NCBI GenBank assembly: GCA_950295325.1
Contig: OX485808.1
Span: 31,893,180-31,957,179, forward strand
Length of the DNA stretch: 64,000 bases
Direction of reading: 5' to 3'
From: Polytrichum commune
Lineage: Eukaryota; Streptophyta; Polytrichopsida; Polytrichales; Polytrichaceae
The position numbers and the translations under genes are program-made. Every line of letters starts with the position of its first letter. The first letter of the stretch is position 1. This document shows positions 59,666-64,000 of this stretch, piece after piece. Under the pieces are notes generated by a model that searched no databases, was not told the DNA's origin, and saw only the letters and a list, made by a program, of their open reading frames with translations.

Positions 59666-60614
59666 CTCCAGCTACCGATTGATTTTTTTAATGCGCATTC
59701 CTGTGCCTTATTTCTTGAACCTTCCTTGTTATCTGCACAATGTTTTAGGTAACATGACCTATAAAATGGTATGCAGAGCTTGACCCCGTTGATGACATTC
59801 ACATCCTGTGAGCGCAAATGCACATAAGTTTTTATAAACAATGGATTTTGGCAGCACACAAAGCATTTGTGGATTCGCCCACTCGTTCCCTATCTGTTGC
59901 AATTTAATGAACTAGGAAAACAGTGCTTCCATCAAATGTCCTGAATTTCACAGAGCCCCATCATTGATCAGTCGATGTGTGCATACTAGATTGAACTATA
60001 TGCATAAAGTGAGAGCCACACCATTTTATTTCATTTTTATGACAAAATTGTTGATGTGTGAGCGAAGGTGTCGGTGTGTTTTGAAGACGGTAATCTGTGC
60101 CAAAAAGCTGATATGCCAAATTCAATATTTGGGATTCTATCTCTATGATGGCGATTTCCAATTTCCACTATCAAACTATTCCAGGAGATTGCCAGTGAAT
60201 GTATCACAAACAGGAGTTGAATTTGGTTTGGACAGAAGTTGTTCCACATTCCAGGACCCAACAACAAAATGAAACAAGCTCCAAGGATTGATTGGATTTT
60301 TGGAATTAAAGATCTCAAACATCATTTCTTTTCTGCTAGTGTCAAATTCTGTGTTTTTTTTTTAAGTCTTTGTAATAACCTCAAAGAAAGCACCCTGCCA
60401 CCTTGGACCTGGAGAGAATGAATGTCATACCTAGCAGTGAAATGCAAACCAATTCCAAGGTCTTCAATTGTTTGGAATGCTTGTCCAATTTCAATTTTGT
60501 AATGTCAATCAGGTAGAAATATGTCATGAGGATGGCCTTCATTGAGCTCATTGCAAGCGGAAGTGAGCACTTAATTGACAAATAAGGTGAGCAGGCCTAC
60601 TTAGGTTCCTTATT
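59666..60614. other. Intergenic, with a diverged duplicate of 56.7-57.2 kb
   Basis: The stretch 60290-60580 shares ATTTTTGGAATTAAAGATCT-like and GGAATGCTTGTCCAATTTCA-like blocks with 56690-57090, partly inverted. No intact gene is seen. Confidence 0.4.
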
Positions 60615-60835
60615 GTGTTTGGACACCTATATTTGAGTGATGTTTGGTTACTGTGTGGATCTAAGAATGGACACCAAAAAGACATGTATTGAAAAAAAAA
60701 AAAGATTTGGAGAACATGTTCAAAATTAGTTTCAGCATTCAAGGTTCCATAGTCAATATAATTGGGGAGGCGTATATGATCATTCAAGATAAAGAGGATC
60801 TTCACTTTCAGAATGAAAAAGGATTTTCATACGAG
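60615..60835. repeat. Long-TIR element arm, type II (terminus to the left)
   Basis: GTTTGGACACCTATATTTGA, ATGGACACCAAAAAGACATG and TCAAGATAAAGAGGATCTTC match the outer part of the other arms. Confidence 0.65.
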
Positions 60836-61490
60836 TTCCAAGAATTATGAGAGGAATGAAGACAAACTCGATTTTGGATTATCTAATCATGTTGGGCTAA
60901 TTAGAAAATTAACAATTCAAGATTTAAATCATGATTTTTTCAATTTTGCATTTTCTAGATCTTGTACATTTTTATTTTTTATCTGCACATTTTTATTTTT
61001 ATGTTAACATAATCACTCAGTGATTTGACGCCCTTGACACCATGTGTTTGTGAATGTAGGATTACTCGAGGCAAACACAAATTACATCCCTATTTGGAAT
61101 CAATAGAAAGAGACAGAAGCTTCACGAATCGAGTTACATGCAACAGTTGATCTGAATAAGTTGCAAGATTTCATGTCAAATTGTTCCATTTGACATGAAC
61201 CAATCGAAATCAATTAGACAGAAACTTGCCAATTATCAATCAAATGAATCAACTGGAAGATCCTTGAAGATCAATTCCTTTTGAGTGTTTCTATCTACTT
61301 CCCAGTTCTCCCCCTATGAAACCTTGAAAATTATATATATGTATGGTGTGCAGTGGTAATAACACTTGACTATTCCCAAGTATTACACCGATCAATGTGC
61401 TATTGTATTGTACATTGACCTACCTAAACACTTTACCACACCAATTGGTGTCAGTTTGACTATGTAAAGAGACCAATTCCCCATGTTACT

Positions 61491-63849
61491 TTACTTGTCT
61501 ACTCCTTTCATCCTTTGCAAGAACATATAAGCAATCAGCCTGTAGCCTACCACCATGGCGGCCATGGCCCCCGTTGCAATACCTAAATGGTCGAGACCAA
61601 CATTCTGGACAGCCGGATACTCGGCAATCAAGCATTTTCCTGTGGGACAATCGTAAGTCTGGTCTGGAGAAAATTGAGATGCCAACTGAAGCTTGTAGCT
61701 ATAGTAACTAGGGGAAACGTACTTGATCCAACCAATCCACATGGGTGTCTTTTGAATGTAGTAGCCGCCGGCAAGCAAAAAGGATAACATTATTACTGAA
61801 GCTACTGTGGTTGCCCGTTTGAAGTCCATCACACCAGCCCCTATTGCCATCCCAAGTCCCTGAACACGAGAGATGGAATGTGATCGTGAATGAAGTCAAT
61901 CAAAAAGTGAGACCCTTGACGAGATTTCATCAAAACAAGCGACATGCTATCAACTTCTTATTGTTGAATCCAAGTGACATGTAATCGACAAAATAATGGG
62001 TAGCAAATGTTAAAACATAAATTCCAATGAATGAGGTCATGGAGAATTACAATGCGTACCTGAGCTACGAGCACATTGTAAAGAACCACCAAAAGAGTGA
62101 GCAAGAAACCGACAAAGCTATTCTTCAGACCCCCCATCCAGTAAACGATCACAACAAACACAGTTGGCAAGGTGAGCTCCAATGGTAAATCGCCGGCAAT
62201 GCGAGCCCAAAAGTAGGCACTAAGTCTGTACATGCCTGAGGCTCTTTCCTTCAGCAACATATTGCGCTCTTGTGGGAATGTAAAAATTGCAGTCATCAAA
62301 GGGTAAAATCCCCAAAATGTTGACAAGAAAAACAATAGTCCCACCTGGCCCCAACCAAATGAGAAAACAAACAATCAGTTATCCTTATATATGGGGACAT
62401 GCCAAGCCGTGAATAATTTTCAGTAAAAGAAATCAAAATTATATAGCATCATCAAGTATAACATAGCATCAACCCCATCTCATGATGCATTTAACATATT
62501 CTCAGGTCTTGAATGTTTCTTTTTGCAAAGTTGCATCCTAACCAAGAAAATGCTACAAGATGCAACAAAGAGCTTGAACTCACACTCACATTGTGTATGT
62601 GGTTGTCTTATTACATCATAAAGTTTGAAAAGAGTAAGCTCAACCAGATTCAAAGCATGCACGATAGGTTATAAGAAAAGATTCGGAGTTACCTGGTCTT
62701 GAATGTGAGCGATAGATGATTTCCACCAAAGCATTCCACACATAAATGAGACGGCAACCACTTGAAATATCCTCAAGCCTGAAAAGGCTTCATGTCGGCG
62801 CTCTTTGAATCCTCGTTCTAGCAACACCTTGAACTGGTCTGCCCACGTATTTGACCACTTCCTAACCTCCATCACTGCCAGTATTTAAAGGCAAAAGTCA
62901 TGATTAAGGGAGGCCTTAGAGATACCTACTTGTTGTGATATTCAACCAAGTTCCAATTATGATTATGTGATCGAAAATTGTTGGAATTTATAAAAACACA
63001 GGGGATGACCTCCTTGGAATAACGTTCACGTGGGATGAAATCTCTACAACTGACTTATAATACAATGTGATTATTAATCTTTTTTAGAGACAAGTGCATC
63101 CACCTCTACAGTTTTAAAGAATATAGAATATACGGCATATCAGTAAGACCAACAAATCAACCCAACTTACCAAGAACAATGTGAAGGACTGGACATTGAT
63201 TTTCCAAGGTTCTTGCCAATATTGGAATAATATCTCCTTTTTTCATACTAATTGAATATATTTATATTGAGGGTTTTACATTCACTACAGTATCAGTTGG
63301 AAAGGTTTGTTAGTTCAACTATTCAGGTTCATACACTCTGCAATTTAATTATTTTTTCATCACATTCCATAGCTATGTAAGGACAGAAGGGATATCCTTG
63401 AAACAAAATGGTTCCAAGACAGAGTGTAGTGATAGCCATGAATATCTACATAATCGACAAACCATGCTCAGTTGCTCGAGTTCCGTGTGAGTGGATTGAA
63501 AATCCAAATTTACTTCCCGAACCTTAATGATGAGACGGCGAAAATAAACCTACTGACATCCTTTCGTCACAGACTACTAATGTGACAAAAGAAGAGGTAT
63601 CCTTGAATTAAAAAACAAAACAAAGAGTAGTAATGGTTGTGAGTAATCAAATAATTTACGAACCTTTCTCTGTTGCTGGAGTAACACAAGTGGTGTTGGC
63701 CAAATCTAATTCCGCGTCCTCCGCGAGGTTGTCTCTGTAAGCCTCAATGAGCTTTTGGCGCACAACATTCGAGTTTTCTGCCTGCTTCTTCCAGCTCATT
63801 TCAGTAGTCTCCCCTCCCTCATCAACCTCCTCAATTCCAGAGACCACTC
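61491..63849 (-). CDS. ABCG: ABCG half-transporter (WBC), C-terminal four exons, partial
   Basis: ABCG half-transporters export lipids or hormones across the plasma membrane as dimers. Minus-strand exons, all GT-AG and phase-consistent, are: 63849-63664 (linker, [20 protein letters not shown]), 62874-62693 ([20 protein letters not shown], then [17 protein letters not shown] and TM1), 62344-62060 (TM2, the [20 protein letters not shown] motif, [11 protein letters not shown]3 and TM4 up to LVAQ) and 61859-61491 ([20 protein letters not shown]5 with [27 protein letters not shown], a Cys pair in DCPTGKC, TM6, stop). This gives about 340 residues covering linker and transmembrane domain. The ATP-binding domain must lie beyond 64000. 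It resembles Arabidopsis ABCG9/14/21-type proteins; the exact orthologue and substrate cannot be told. The donor after 63664 (GTTCGT) is less canonical. No stop or frameshift is seen. Confidence 0.93.
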
Positions 63850-64000
63850 CTGCACACATGACACCCCAACATTCATCGATATTTTGGAGTCTTCAATTTG
63901 CGTAATGAAGCCATGGACCTTTGTTAAATGTTTGCTCTTCAGGTGAAGAAATGGCGTGTTTAGGGTTTACAAGTCACCGCACTCGAGCTCATCAAAACTA

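Noticed and set aside
1-64000. tRNA, rRNA, CRISPR or prokaryotic operon features
   Set aside because: No cloverleaf with A/B boxes, no rRNA blocks, no regularly spaced identical repeats with unique spacers of constant length, and eukaryotic splice structure in the genes. The GACTATAG cluster was considered for a CRISPR-like pattern but the spacing is irregular and the repeats too short.

Overview
The window looks like repeat-rich, gene-poor nuclear DNA of a flowering plant. The reasons are compact GT-AG split genes (an ABCG half-transporter; a protein with a Ser-rich, transit-peptide-like N-terminus), plant-type transposon families (MULE-like, CACTA-like, pogo/Tigger-like, a TG..CA solo LTR), AAACCCTAA-type telo-box repeats, and CpG depletion outside a few gene-like islands, as expected of methylated repeats. 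I cannot name the species.

Layout. 1-700: a CpG-rich, gene-like stretch with a broken minus-strand reading frame. 700-12170: mostly MITEs and fragments of a dispersed long-terminal-repeat DNA element family. 12171-16240 (minus): a decayed SWIM-zinc-finger transposase split by a 1.8 kb solo LTR (13799-15605, TG..CA, 5-bp duplication AGCTG). The LTR carries about 17 copies of a same-direction palindromic motif, GACTATAGYCTT. 18.2-19.1 kb: an inverted-repeat element containing a 70-bp near-perfect hairpin. 20.8-21.5, 25.56-26.62 and 26.84-27.48 kb: three unrelated internally deleted pogo/Tigger-like transposons, each keeping the 3' end of its transposase with a C-terminal PCNA-binding-like (PIP) motif. 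The third is nested in a long-TIR, Pack-MULE-like element (about 26.67-28.34 kb) whose centre holds a 62-codon gene-like reading frame. 28.3-46 kb: dispersed repeats, a ~170-bp tandem array (30.66-31.35 kb) and a perfect 24-bp TIR MITE (34.40-34.89 kb). 46-48.6 kb: foldback elements sharing one TIR, the last expanded into a 132/218-bp minisatellite ending about 0.5 kb upstream of the next gene.

Genes. 49084-53269 (+): a probable plastid-targeted protein of unknown function. It has a long intact first exon, three tandem copies of the exon-1 3' end with its splice donor (one copy a perfect phase-0 20-codon cassette), a decayed middle exon and an in-phase last exon ending in a hydrophobic segment. 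61491-63849 (-): the last four exons of an ABCG half-transporter, whose ATP-binding domain lies beyond the right edge. Between them are AT-rich arrays, further repeats and a gene-like patch (57.0-57.47 kb) enclosed by opposed element ends. The two real genes show no functional link; the rest is nested transposon history.
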